Part shown: piece by piece, positions 1 to 11,500 of the stretch
Layout of the letters: the number at the start of each line of letters is the position of its first letter
Numbering within the stretch: the first letter of the stretch is position 1
NCBI GenBank assembly: GCA_973895155.1
Contig: OZ316897.1
Location: forward strand, 744,001-808,000
Source: Marsupella aquatica
Taxonomy: Eukaryota; Marchantiophyta
Direction of reading: 5' to 3'
Length of the DNA: 64,000 bases
Notes under the pieces: model-generated
What the model saw: only the letters and a program-made list of their open reading frames with translations
Database searches by the model: none
Told to the model about the DNA's origin: nothing
Position numbers and translations under genes: made by a program

Positions 1-482
1 TTATTCGCAAGTGACAGTTCTCAGTCGGATTCTGATTGGTGTATATAGCTAGGGGTTCACTTGGCAACTCAAGAGCAAGCTGTATATATAGCATGAGAAG
101 TATGTACATAGAGTTACATTGTACTACACACTGATTTTATATATAAAGGACCGCACAGTCCATTTACCTGAGCATACTTTTGTTTTGTACATTGCTGCAT
201 TTGGTTTCCCTCTCTTGGGATTTCATCATTTTCTTCTATAAACTAGTCAGGGGAAACAAACTTGTGGAATTCCACCAAGCAATTAGGCTTCTTCACACAT
301 TACCCTAAGGTACATAGGGAATTTAGGGGCATACCGACACCTCCATGCCAAGGGGATTTGGTCCCCTACTTAATAGGGGAAAATACCTTATACAATTCAG
401 TAAACAGGCACGGGTACACTCTGAGGTTAATTAACCTAGATAACCTCTGTAATCTATCTCCTAACGCTGCATATCCTCCTTG
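1..482. other. Unassigned left-edge sequence
   Basis: No convincing gene was seen. The short open frame at 262-558 has no recognisable domain and runs straight into the satellite unit that starts near 483. The stretch could be the end of an older repeat cut by the window edge, but no terminal repeat could be matched inside the window. Confidence 0.3.
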
Positions 483-737
483 TGCATGGTTAGGTGAAAA
501 CTGGCTAAATAAATGGAAGAAAAAGAAAACACAGGCTAGGGTGAGCAATTTGCTTTAGGTGAACAATAGAACCCTAGAGACCTGCTTAATTTTTAATGAT
601 TTTTTTCTTTTTAATGTCACCTAATTGTAAACGATAGTAACTAAATTGGGCATGCCTTATCTAATTTTCTTAGATCAATTTCTGACTATTAGATAACGTG
701 GCTGGTAAGGTTCATGGTTAGGTGAAAACTGGCGAAT
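483..737. repeat. Satellite unit flanking element A on the left
   Basis: This segment matches the units of the array at 19946-21720. It shares the 'aaactggctaaataaatgg' join, the 'ttgggcatgcc' block and the 'tagataacgtggctgg' block, but lacks about 95 bp of the unit interior. It ends in GAAT (734-737), which is repeated at 19946-19949 immediately after the right terminus of element A. A single unit here and about six on the other side mean that the transposon landed near one end of the array. Confidence 0.85.
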
Positions 738-770
738 ATCACAGTATTCATTAAAACTGGAAATTTAAAA
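738..770 (+). repeat. Left terminal inverted repeat of element A
   Basis: It begins ATCACAGTATTCATTAAAAC and pairs with the reverse complement of 19913-19945, which begins ATCACTATATTCATTAAAAG. The same core, TATTCATTAAAA, occurs at the left end of element B (51876 onward). Confidence 0.88.
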
Positions 771-1192
771 GTCCAGATTGTGATCCTCAAATTTACATTC
801 TTGTCTCTAAAAAGTCCATTAATTTTGCTCCAAATAAACAATTTTTCAAGACTAAATATACACTCTTTTTGGTTTAATATTACACTTTTGCACTCCAAAT
901 TTGATTTTAATCAATTAATCATAATACAGAAATTATTAATATTAATTGTATTTGAAATTAAATAGATAAGTGACAAACATGTATCATTTGGTCAAAAACT
1001 CATGATTAAATTCAAAGTGAGATTAATCATCTCATTTATCATAACATATATTCAAGGTTGGCTAGCCATAATGTCAATCCTACTCCAATGGTCAAGCTAG
1101 TGTAAAGTCCAAAGTAGTTCTATGACCTGTGAAATAGAAAAATGATTGCATGACTCCAATCTTGTGTCCTACAATGTACAGAAACATAATGA
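771..1192. repeat. AT-rich left subterminal region of element A
   Basis: Degenerate copies of a 'ccaaat-tacac-tttt' type motif occur at about 785-900 (for example 'tcaaatttacattctt' and 'tccaaatttgatttt'). Similar motifs lie inside the right end (19700-19910) and in clean form inside the left end of element B (51900-52030). Subterminal repeats of this kind are typical transposase-binding regions in CACTA/Spm elements. No gene was seen. Confidence 0.6.
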
Positions 1193-2533
1193 TTAATCAT
1201 CTAAAATTTCAAATTCTATGCCTCCATGAATATGTCTACATGACTGATTTGAACAAGTGAGTCGCTCTCCATTTGGGTCATATAGTCTGTCACGAGTGCA
1301 AGTGTCTTTGGGATAACGGTTTTTAAACTTAGACGTGAGATCCCTAGTCTTTAGAACTTCCCAGACAAATCGGCGAGGATTTTCTCTGAAGGGACCTGCA
1401 TAAGACTCGCCCAAACAGTTGTTGACCACATCTTTCATATCATCTTCGGTCAGGTTCTCAAATGTAGGGTAGGATTGTACCATATCCCTCACTTCCCAAC
1501 ATATCTCATCTCCAGTGACATCCAAGATGGTATACTCAATCTTGGAACGCCAAATCTTACTTCCCCACTTATGGGAAAGTAAATCATAGATTGCAGCATT
1601 ACTTTCACGGTCATCATTTATATTAACAAATGACCAAAGTGGATTGTTGACAGATATATATTGTCGGATGTCATAAGCCTTCCACAATTTTCTAAGGAAT
1701 GGCCAAAGTATCTCTGGTAGAAAAGTGTCACTCTCGGCAATGTGTGAGAAGGGAGTTGGAAACAAACCACTATACTGTGGATTTGCAAAAGCCTTCACTG
1801 GAGAGTCATCAATAAGTAGAGTGTTTGTATCATCATACTTGTCTCCAAAACGACTCCACACCACACGCAAATCCTTCAACATAATATTTGCTTTCCCATC
1901 TGCTATGTCCGGTCTTTTTATGCCAGTATCAAAAGCATCTTCTTGTGTGAAAACAAATTTAAATTGCCTCCGCTCCTCTTCTTTGAAAATCAAATTCATC
2001 ATTTCATTAGTTCTTGGCCTCCCTGCACAAGTCCACAATGCGACATCAAAACCTTTGAAAGCCACCTCCAAAAATTGGTGCAACCCTGGCCTTTCCACAT
2101 ACATGAAATTGAATCCACCCCGTCTCCCCCAATGCACACCCTGCACAGTTGTTGTAGATCTTAACGGTCCCGAGCTTTTTGTTTTGACGCAATCCCAACA
2201 AATTTTGTTCAGGTCCAAAATCAAGAGTTTTCTTCTTATATCAGAGTGCAATTTAGGAGTGAAATCTGCAAAGATCCAAATGAATCAAAATTATATCTAA
2301 AAGATATAAAAGAAGAACTTAGGGTCGAACCTGGATCAACCCGACCTAATGGGGAAAACAAACATATCATTTTTGAATGTCAAAGCATTTTGATATATCA
2401 ATGTAGAAGTACCTTGCTCAAATGCTTTGTCTTGGACCAGGGTACCGCTTGCTGAAGGTAGACCAATAATATCCTTCGATGGAAGAGATGCTATGACAAA
2501 ACTTTGGTCTGTCCATATATGATTTCCAAACAT
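1193..2533 (-). CDS. FCP1/NLI-type HAD phosphatase-like protein (element A cargo)
   Basis: Two exons are proposed: 2413-2533 (ATG at 2533) and 1193-2265, joined by GT at 2412 and AG at 2266, with phases that agree (147-bp intron). The main exon begins with a HAD motif I written LDLNKI, then ERPGLHQFL, ALWTCAG, and the FCP1 motif LLIDDSPVKAF; a C-terminal Cys/His cluster follows (CTRD, CSNQSC, HIHGG). FCP1-domain enzymes remove phosphate from the RNA polymerase II CTD or related substrates. Here the second Asp of the usual DxDx(T/V) motif is Asn, as in some plant FCP1-like proteins, so activity is uncertain. The copy in element B has the same substitution and is roughly half identical by eye. 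It sits just inside the left end of the transposon, downstream of the ParB/methyltransferase gene on the same strand. Confidence 0.82.
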
Positions 2534-2578
2534 AATATTTTAGATTATTGTGAAAAATAGAAGAACGAAACCATAATA

Positions 2579-5500
2579 TTAACCTCCACTACTAAATGAC
2601 CCATATTCATCTATCATTTTATCACCTAGATCACTTTGGATATCAGAATTGATGCCAACAGGAAGCTGCTCCACCAACGTTGGCGGCGCAAACACTGGAC
2701 TCAATCTCAATTTGTCTATTATGTAATCAGGTTTGACCATTAACTTAGGCGCATCCTCCAACGTTTCTTTCAATCCAACTTTAGGTCCATTTCTCCAAAT
2801 GAAATGAGTTGCATGACGGACTGTCTTCATATATCGTGTTCTACCTATCTCAGATCCAGACTTTTGAGACAAGCGTAATATTATGGGGCTTCCGCTTGAC
2901 ATCCTTGTGAAGACCAATTTATTCCCTGACAAACAAAATTGAGGAGACTCGGAACAAGTTGAAGCACCTGCCTCTTCAGCTTCAACATTTGTTGTCTCTC
3001 CAAGTGGAAGGTTGTCTTCAATCGCTTCTGCAATACCAACTTGTAGGTCCGTGGTGGGTGTAGTGGCCCCAATATTTTGCCAACCTGCATCCAATGTGCA
3101 CGATACCTGCGGTCTCTCGGGATGCAATTTTGATACTTCAGGGTTGAGAGGATTTGATGGAGGGTCGCTCTCAGGGCGACCCGACATCACTATGTCGAGT
3201 TGAGGTAGCCCTTCAACACCGTAGGTAGTAATGCCAACCATTTCTGTTGCTCGAGCATCCCAATTTCCGCCAAAATCCTCCTCTACCATAGGACTTGAAC
3301 CTCCATCATCATGCTGCAACTCACCATCCTCAAGGTCAACTCGCTGAGGGCCCGGTTGGGGGTTGTCCATAGGCCCGCAAAGAACACTTAGATGAGCTCT
3401 CCTAGGACCATGTACTCCCATCCGCTCTTTCATAAGGGAGGGAATCCTGTTGCACAAAACCCTTGCATATGCTTGGGTGAAATGGTGTTCTTGCAAAGTG
3501 TCTGAATAGACAAAACAATCTCGGTATGCCAACAAGGCCACCTTCAAAACCTGCCCTCCTGAAAAAAAATCGAGGACAGTCTCCCCCTCACCGGAAAAAC
3601 ATTCAATAATATTTTTGAGCATGTGTCGGGGCTTGGCATGCGGATTGACAAATCCTCCTCGACTTCCGACCATCTCAAACATTGGAGCTTGCCGCAATAA
3701 ATCTGCCATATCAAATGCGAGAGACTGCTCCTCTGTCTCATTCTCTTTTCCCTTGCTTTTCTCTTGCTTGTCAGCCTTCACTTCAATATTGAAATCACAG
3801 TCAACATCGGGGTGAAAACTAAATTTTGAATTGAACTCTGGCTTAAACAATTGATTCCAATCAAAATTGTCTTCACCTGTAATTCCAGCAAAAATGACCT
3901 GCTCAATCGCTCCTGTAAAAATTAAGCCCTGCGGATTTGGGCGATCTTCCCGATCATAACTCCCGTATTCAACATGGATGGCCAAATGCTTTTCATGTCC
4001 TAATTTCCTTAGGGCACTTAAGATGTTGGCTAGAAGTGGCCCTGGATGAGTAGTCATGACAACTACAATGGTTGTATTCCTTGGCAACTCCACAATATAT
4101 TGGAGCAATACAAAAATTTCCGAATCTGTCCATTCATGTTGTCGTGCCCTACTAAAATCAACAATTGCAAGTGGGCACATTGGCGTCGCCTCTTCCAATA
4201 ACTCTGGCGTGGTTGTCTTCATTAGATTCTCACTAAAGAACGTCAAGAAAGGCTCTGTTCGTGTGCGCCCAACTCCACCAAATTGTTTGCAGTACAACCC
4301 GTCTAATCTCACCATTAGACTTTGAGGGAAAGCCTCTTTCACAATGTTCTTCCTTAATAAACTGCTAAGGTAGACCTCCCCAGCTGCTGTTCGCAATTTT
4401 GTCAGCTCAAGTTGAGATCCCAAGGCCGGCATGATGTTGACCACCGAAGCCCATGATGTCCCCCCGGGAAACTTCTCCTTGTGCTTCTCAACAAAGTATT
4501 CAACAATGACTTGCTTCAATTTAGTCATTACCTTGATGGTATGAGCCATATCTGGCATTGACACCAGATCCATCTTGTTGGAGGCATCTTTCTTGAGAAG
4601 TGCTTTCTTCTCATAAACCGCGGTCAATATATCAATGATATCCTTAGAACTGATCTCCCCTTCAAAACATCTAAAAAGAGTTGGCGTGACCAGCTTTAGT
4701 GGCCGCGGCCCACCATACTCTCTTGCCCCGCCAGGGAGCTTCCCTGCCAACCAATCCCAACAAACAGTTTGCCATAAATGGAAAAGCTTATCCTCAGCAA
4801 AGAGCAACCAAAAAATGGCTTTCAAGCTCGACTTTCCCATTGTTATCTTTGCGAGGGCAAACCAATCCTGCATTTACATTCATCCACCAAAAAACATGTT
4901 AGTATTATGCATCAACCATGGACACACATACACTAGCAAGCTCACTTCCTTCATTGCCTTGTGGGAGAGTAAACTTCTCCCTATGTAGTACATGGTATAT
5001 CGGCAGTTATGTAACCTCCGTTCCCCTACATTCTAGGGTAAGTAGGGTTAGGGTTTTAGCCCTTATAACACTCCCCCTTGGTTGAATGAAAAATATTTCA
5101 AACAACCACAAAAGTATGGGGAAAAACTAACCCGTTTAAGGATATGTCGATTATTTGGCCAAAGTTTTAGTATGGTCTCATTAAAACCATGCTCCAATCA
5201 TGGAAAGAGTGCCACTACTATTACATGGTTTAAGGCCAAAAAAATGGAACATATCAAGAATTAACATGACTAAGGAAAAATTTATGCCTAAACTTAACAC
5301 TAAAATTACACTATGGTATGTAAAGTAAATAGTAGTCTCTACTGTAAGAGTAAACCTAAATGCAATTGTAAGTGTAAAGTAAATCTATAGATTAGGTATG
5401 CATTCGATAGTTTCCTGTAGTGGAGAGTCCTGTGTGAGTTGAATCTTGATTCGAAAGAACTGTGGAATACATGAGAACTTTGAGTCAGCGTTAGGAACGT

Positions 5501-8500
5501 TGGCACCGGAAAGAAAAACTGATTTTAGAATGTCGATTTCATCCAGTAGATGGTAACATCTGCGAGAGAGGAAGAGCGGGAAGCTATGCGTTGCTGAATG
5601 GTATGCAACTCGCCAAGGCAAAGCTTCCATCAACAGGCTGTCGAGTATTGCGCTGCAGCCACCTCCAGGAAAGAAAATGTTGAACTGAAATGAACGGGAT
5701 CGTTGCTGCTCGACGTTGCACTTATCCTTTTGGTTATCGGCTAATGCAAATGTGCATTGTGGGATCGCTGCTCGGATCAGAGAGAATCGGAGGAGAATCG
5801 GAGGAGAAGAGGTGAGCACGAAAAAGTTGTCTGCTCACTGGATGTTCTGGTTTTACAAGGTCCAGTTGTTTCTCGACTACTGCAAATGTGGGAGAGAACG
5901 ACTGAGTTGCCCAGTTGATTGTAGTTCCTTAATAGTCGATTTAGTCTTGCTGTGCGCGAACCCGGGATAAGCTTCAGACACGGGTCAGAATACTCCTGGC
6001 TTGGCTTTCTTGGTGGAGGTCGGGCATGCTCGGTGGAGCTCGAGAGGAGGAGAGAAGATGCTGCTGCTGCTGGTAGTCGACTACTGCTGGTCGACTACAT
6101 TGGTCCCACTATGAGTTCCTTGTCCCTTTGTTCGGGAGTCTTTCTTGTTGGAGCTCAGTCTTGCTAGATGGAGCTTGGTCTTGCTCGCTCGACCTCTGTC
6201 TCCCTCAGTTCTTGAAGTATATACATATCCTGAGTTCGACTCTGTTGTTCATCTTACCTTTTCTGAGCTTGATTCTTCATCTTTATCAGCATAAGTGGAA
6301 TGTCCCGTGATCAGTATTCCAGTAGAGTATGTCTCCTGGTTTTCTATGAATAATCGAACATGTAATTTGTGTCAAGCAATGTCGATTTATTCATGAATGC
6401 CCTGCAGTAGTGATTTCATACTCCTCATTCCAATACCATATGTATGTTCCCTGTGTAGGGATGGTGGTAGTGGTTTCGTGAATAAATCTGCTCGATTTTC
6501 CTTGCTAGGAATCCACTGCACATTTACCTGTTCGCCATGCTGCTCATGTGTATAGAAGAACTTGGGTGCTATATGTTTAATTCGATCCCCTTTGATAAAT
6601 CCCTGCACTATCTGATCGACACAGGGTCGATTGTCTTCGTATATAACAGTAGGTTTATCAAATCGGGGTCTGCCTGTGTTTTTCTGAATATGATCTATCA
6701 AATGTCTTAACCAAATGCATTCCCTAGTGGCTTCGTATAGGGCAATGATCTTCGAATGATTAGAAGAAGTAGCTGTCAGTGTCTGTTTGCAGCTTCTCCA
6801 TGAGATAGCAGTACCTCCTTGAAGAAAAACATATCCTGTCTGGGATTTTGCATCGTTAGGGTCGGAAAGGTACCCTGCGTCCGCATATCCCACTAATAGA
6901 TTTTCTGACTGCTTGGGAAAGAATAGTCCCAGGTCTGTGGTTCCTCGCAGGTAACGGAACACTCGCTTTACTCCATTCCAGTGACGGATAGTTGGTTTTG
7001 CACTATGGCGTGCAAGGAGATTCACTGCGAAAGCTATGTCAGGACGGGACTGGGTAGCCAGGTACATTAGAGCACCTATCACAGAGAGGTAAGGTTTTTC
7101 TGGGCCAAGAATTGCTTCCGGTGTAGTCCATTTCTTGAATGTATCTTTTGCAGGATCTGAGGATCTTAAATCCATTGGAGTGCTTACAGGGTAAGCAGCA
7201 ACCATGTTAAACTGTTTTAATACCTTCTCAGTGTAGGTCGATTGATTAACTAGTATGCCATTATGCAGGTGATTAAATTGTAAGCCCAAGCAATAGGTGG
7301 GCTTACCTATATCCCGCATCTCGAATGTCTTCTTCAGGATGTCTATTGTTTCCGCTGTGATTTTTGCTGTGCCGAAAATATTGATGTCGTCCACATAAAT
7401 TGCGATAATGACAAATTCATTTCCTTCCTGTTTGATAAAGAGGCACGGAGCAATATCATCAGTAATAAAATTCAATGTAATCATTTCAGCTTTGAATCGT
7501 TTATACCAGGTCCGCCCACTCTGTTTTAAACCATATAGAGAACGAAGTACCTGAACTGCAAGTTCTCTTTTAACTTTCTTTGTTGGTATAACAGGGGTAA
7601 CCTGTGAGGAAGACATTCATTTCCTCGGAGCAGATGTGTGCAGTACGTCTTGCTTAGTCGGGACTAAAGGTCCGATTTCAGTCGTCACTAAATTCAAATT
7701 GCCTGTAGGACAAGTTTGATGTACTCCAGGTTGTAGACCTGGGTTTATTTTACCGGTTTTCTCCCCCTCAATGTGAAACGTCAATCGCTTGATGAGTTCC
7801 GGGGGTGCCTTCATATAAATCTTGGTATCAAGGATACCATATAGATAGGCAGTAATCACATCTAAAATATGCATAACTAGTTTGTTCATAAGAGCATATG
7901 CGATTAGATATCTCTATGTGATTGAATCCATTACAGGAGAGTATGTTTGATCAAAGTCTCGGTCGGGGATCTGGGTATAGCCCTTCGCGACCAAGCGCGC
8001 TTTATGTCTGATCACTTCTCCTTTTGCATTTCGTTTTCTGACAAAAATGAATCTGTAACCTGTAAGATGAAGTCCTGCAGGTGCAGTAATAATGGGTCCA
8101 AAAACTTTTCGTTTTATTAGTGAGTCTAGTTCTGAATTTATAGCTAACTCCCATTGTGGCCAGTCTGGGCGAGTTCGGGCCTCAACAATCGTTAGGGGAT
8201 CAGGAATAGTGTTTTTAATGTCCTCAGAAATCTTGAATGCAAAGATATCATCAACCTGTGTCTTATCACGCTGCAGTATCTGCCCGGTATGTACATAATT
8301 AATTGTAATCTCATCATTATCGGCTGTGCCTTGTGAAGATGGTACTGTAGTAGGTATATTTCTGGGAGATAGCATGGGTGTACGTGGCTGTCTAGGGTGA
8401 GAATCCTTGGATCCCAGTGGGCGACCTCTTTTTGCCGTGGGTGCAGTCTCAGTTGCAGATGTAGTCTGTCGAGAAATTTGAGCTGGTACATTTGCTGCCT

Positions 8501-11500
8501 CTACATGTGAGCGAGTTACCTTGGCTGCATCGTTAAAAGCATCTGGAAGTTTCATAAGCATTTGTTGTAAATGGAGAACACGTTGTACTCCTTCATCTGC
8601 TTCTTTAGTGTGGTGGTCGTCTGCAAGCAGGCGGGTAGACAACCATTGTAAGTCTTTTACTTTTACCTTTCCGTTGCTTGTTGGGTCTTCTGTCAGAGTT
8701 GGAAATTCATCTTCAAAGAAATTGCAATCTTGGAACCGTGCTTTGAAAACATCTGTTGTTGAGGGTTCCAAGTATCTTATAATAGAGTGTGAGTCAAATC
8801 CCACATAGATGCCTCGTTGCCTCTGGGGTCCCATTGTAGTTCGCTTGGGACCTAAAATAGGGACAAGAACCAGGCATCCAAAAATTCGTAGGTGTGTGAT
8901 GTCTGGTGGTAACCCGTATGCCAAGAAGTGGGGGGTCTGAGAATTAAATGATGATGGTCTCAGTCGAATGAGGGCAGCTGCATGCAGAACCGCATGACCC
9001 CAAGCTGATGCTGGTAAGTTTGACTGCATCAGTAGGGGTCTAGCCACCAGTTGTATTCTTTTGATTATAGATTCTGCAATACCATTCTGAAAATGCACAT
9101 GTGGAACAGGGTATTCAGTATCGATGCCTGCTGTTTCACAGAAGGTATCGAAGGTTTTTGAGGTAAATTCCCCCGCGTTATCAACTCTGATTGCTTTAAT
9201 TGGATTCTCTGGGAACTGATGTTTTAATTTCAAAATGTGTGATAATATCCTCGGGAAGACTAGATTTTGAGTGGATAGCAGAGAGACTTGTGACCACTTG
9301 GTGGAGGCATCAATGATAACCAGGAAGTATCTGAATGGGCCAGAAGGTGGGTCTATTGGGCCACAGACATCTGCTTGGATCCTCTCCAAGAATTGTGGGA
9401 TCTTATGTATTGTCTTTGATGGTGCTGGACGAGTTATCATTTTTCCCTGTGAACATGCATGGTTTGCTGGTGGCTGAAGGGTGAACACCTTGAGGTATGC
9501 CCACGGTAGCCTTTAGGATATTATGATACATAGTTGTACCAGGATGTCCAAGGCGATTATGCCATATCTGTGTTAAGGTAAGTGGAGTACTTGCAGCATA
9601 ATAAGAATAGATCCGAGTGATGTATAGTCCGGGGGGGTATAAAGGTAGTATTTCTTGGACTAATCTCCCTGATTTGGTATTCTCCAGGATATGTAAGACT
9701 TCTCGGTTTCCACAAGTATCTGTGTGAATATGAAGTCTATTGGCGCATATGTCACTGAAACTTATAAGGTTTCGAGTGGCCCGTGGAGCATAAATTGCAG
9801 ATTCTATGTGGAGGACTGTGCCCTTGGGTAATCTTACTTGTGCTGGACCAAAACCTTCCTCTATATGATTAGGACCAGTGATTGTTGTCATGGATCTGTG
9901 GCATGGAGTGATATTTAGGAAGTAATCTTTTTGGCATAATATGGAATGAGATGTACCGCTATCAACGATACAATTGTGATTATCGTCCAACATTGAGGGA
10001 TTATCTCCTAATTTGGGAGTATGGACTTCGGGGGCTGTTGGGTCTGGTGCATATCCCTCAATGTTATCTATGATTTCCATGTAGTTACCGTGGGCTTCAT
10101 TATTGGGTAATTCCATGCGTTGCTTGTAGAGTTTAACTAGGTGGGCAGGAGTTCGGCAATTTTTCTGTAAGTGTCCTCTTGTGCCACACCTAAAACATTC
10201 AATAGGATTCTCGGGTTCTCTTGCCCACTTATTGTATCCTCTTCCACGGCCTCTGCCTCTATATGCATGCAGTTCCTCGTCCTCGTTGTCCTCCTCGTCC
10301 TTGATTAAAGTTTCCGAATGCTTGGTTTTCTCTCTGGAATTGGCCAAAACCTCTGCCCCTCTCTTGGTTTCTGCCTCGGTTATATGTTCTTTGTCCCCTC
10401 CCCCTGAAATTTCCTCTACCTCGTCCTCTAATTCTGTCATTCTGTCTATTGAAATTAATTTCAGGTTTAGGTGGGGGTGCGGATGTCCCAGGTGGGCGAG
10501 ATTTGGCATTTTCCAGGAGGAGTAATTGATGCTTCTCAGCAAGAAGCATATGAGCTATCAGCTCTGAATATTTCATAAATCCCATGTTTCTGTATTGAGA
10601 TGCAAGGATGAGGTTTCCTGCACTGAAAGTGGATAGAGTTCTTTCAATCTGTTTGGCGTCGTTGACTGGGTGGCCACATATGGATAGTTGAGAGGTTATC
10701 CGGAAAAGTTCTCCATTATAATTGGATATAGAAGTGTGGTCCTGCACACGCAAATTGATCCAATCATGACGTGCGGCCGGCAGGGAGACCAGGCGCATGT
10801 GATCAAACCTTGATTTTAGATCTTCCTAGAGAATTCTGGGGTTGAATTGATTCAGGTATTGAATCTTGAGTGGTTCGGCAAGGTGATGTCGTATGAAGAT
10901 TAATACTCTCGCCTTCTGTGGTACTGTTAGGCCTGCATCTGTGTAAAGAGCTTGTAGGTCTTTTGATGAAAGATATGCTTTGATATCAAGTGACCAGGAT
11001 AAATAATTGGCACCATCAGTAGTTAGAGCCTTAAATTGAAGCTTCTCAATAGAATTCATTGTAATAGGAGTTATGGTAATTTGATCTCAAATTGAGTTAT
11101 ATCCAGGAATTTGTGAATTATGTTCTGCCTGGATTCTGTAAATCAGTTATGGCCTTGATGTCTAAGAAATTCAGATGGAAAGAAATTGTTGAGAAAAAGA
11201 ACTCCCTTGCATTGACCAAAGATGCTTGTGCTCCTGATCCTTGAAATTGTCGTTGTAAATTGAATCATATACAAAAGGTCTTAATTCAATCAATAGTTCA
11301 AAATGTGCACATAGATTCACTGAATCGATTTGCTAAGAAAAATTAAATCAAAGGTTGTGCTCCAAATGTAGAGTCGTGCTGATGACGTATTATGCATCAA
11401 CCATGGACACACATACACCAGCAAGCTCACTTCCTTCATTGCCTTGTGGGAGAGTAAACTTCTCCCTATGTAGTACATGGTATATCGGCAGTTATGTAAC

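Noticed and set aside
5385-5819. 144-codon frame in the copia element as an extra gene
   Set aside because: No recognisable domain and no relative in the window; open frames of this size occur by chance here.
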